Assembly (NCBI RefSeq): GCF_027596085.1 | Contig: NC_072450.1 | Span: 31,711,676-31,775,675, forward strand | From: Anoplopoma fimbria | Lineage: Eukaryota; Chordata; Actinopteri; Perciformes; Anoplopomatidae | Length of the DNA: 64,000 bases | Direction of reading: 5' to 3' | Shown here: piece after piece, positions 63,638 through 64,000 of the stretch | How positions within the stretch are numbered: position 1 is the stretch's first letter | Layout: the number at the start of each line of letters is the position of its first letter | Translations under genes and position numbers: made by a program | Notes under the pieces: generated by a model | Told to the model about the DNA's origin: nothing | Seen by the model: the letters and a program-made list of their open reading frames with translations, nothing else | Databases searched by the model: none

Positions 63638-64000
63638 AAATATGTGCGCATCTTATTATGCTGATCTTGAAGAAGGCTTAACTACCGAAATGTTATCAGA
63701 ATAAAAGCAATGCATATGGAGGCAGAATATGCAACACCTTTTTTTCCTACCTTCAAGCGCTGGCCAACCAACAACATTCCCCACAGTTTCAAATGGCTTA
63801 CTCAACTAACCCATATGATAGCAGCAAAGCTCAACCTTTTCTGCTACAGAAAATTTAATCAAATTGTTTGTGAGATGTTTGCTAAACCCAAAGGTCTGCT
63901 CGAGGGGCACCTGAATATTTACAGCTTCTAGCAAATTCTAACCTAGATTTTATATGTTCAACAGAGACATGGCTTCATGCGAAAAAAAAAACTCCCCATC
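63638..64000. other. Non-coding to window end
   Basis: Contains TTGAAGAAGGCTTAACTACC followed by CGAAATGTTATCAGAATAAA, which resembles the 3' end of a common vertebrate LINE-associated repeat. The frame 63710-63931 has no recognised domain. Confidence 0.45.

Overview
This is nuclear DNA from a teleost fish, most likely a percomorph. It has very dense (CA/TG)n, (CT)n and mononucleotide tracts. It also carries tRNA-derived SINEs with the teleost 'TTATCCAAAGCGACTTACAG' and 'TTTATTAGTCCCACAATGGG' tails, and several interspersed repeat families of the kind common in percomorph genomes. There are no bacterial, viral or organellar gene arrangements. The species cannot be named from the sequence.

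Only one protein-coding exon is convincing. On the minus strand, 2642..2385 encodes the 86-residue N-terminus of a type II classical cadherin: signal peptide, prodomain, RAKR furin site and the mature start GWVWNQ. It is closest to cadherin-8 (cdh8). It ends in a clean GTGAGT splice donor. The rest of the gene lies to the left of position 1, so 1..2384 is intron. A GC/CpG-rich block at about 4060-5040 is the best candidate for the cdh8 promoter and non-coding exon 1, with possible minus-strand donors after 4568 or 4130 and a possible acceptor before 2953.

The remaining ~59 kb (5-64 kb) is upstream of cdh8 and shows no further coding exon on either strand. Most open frames there are microsatellite translations or short chance ORFs. 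The region holds microsatellites, four SINE loci, SINE/LINE tail fragments, a 329-bp solo LTR with a 4-bp target-site duplication (31293..31621), and diverged copies of at least five interspersed families. One of these, called family A here, looks like a foldback DNA element. Three copies of it lie in the same orientation between 7.9 and 16 kb.

Between the repeats are long unique stretches with homeodomain-, POU- and SOX-type motifs and several perfect hairpins. These are candidate conserved non-coding elements of a cdh8 regulatory domain. That reading is inference and needs a cross-species alignment. I did not find a clearly new biological system. The most unusual signals are a 40-bp three-armed inverted/direct repeat (19388-19427), an ~88-nt near-perfect hairpin (18667-18754), the rare palindrome TCACCGGTGA occurring three times, and SINEs sharing one body but carrying three different tails.
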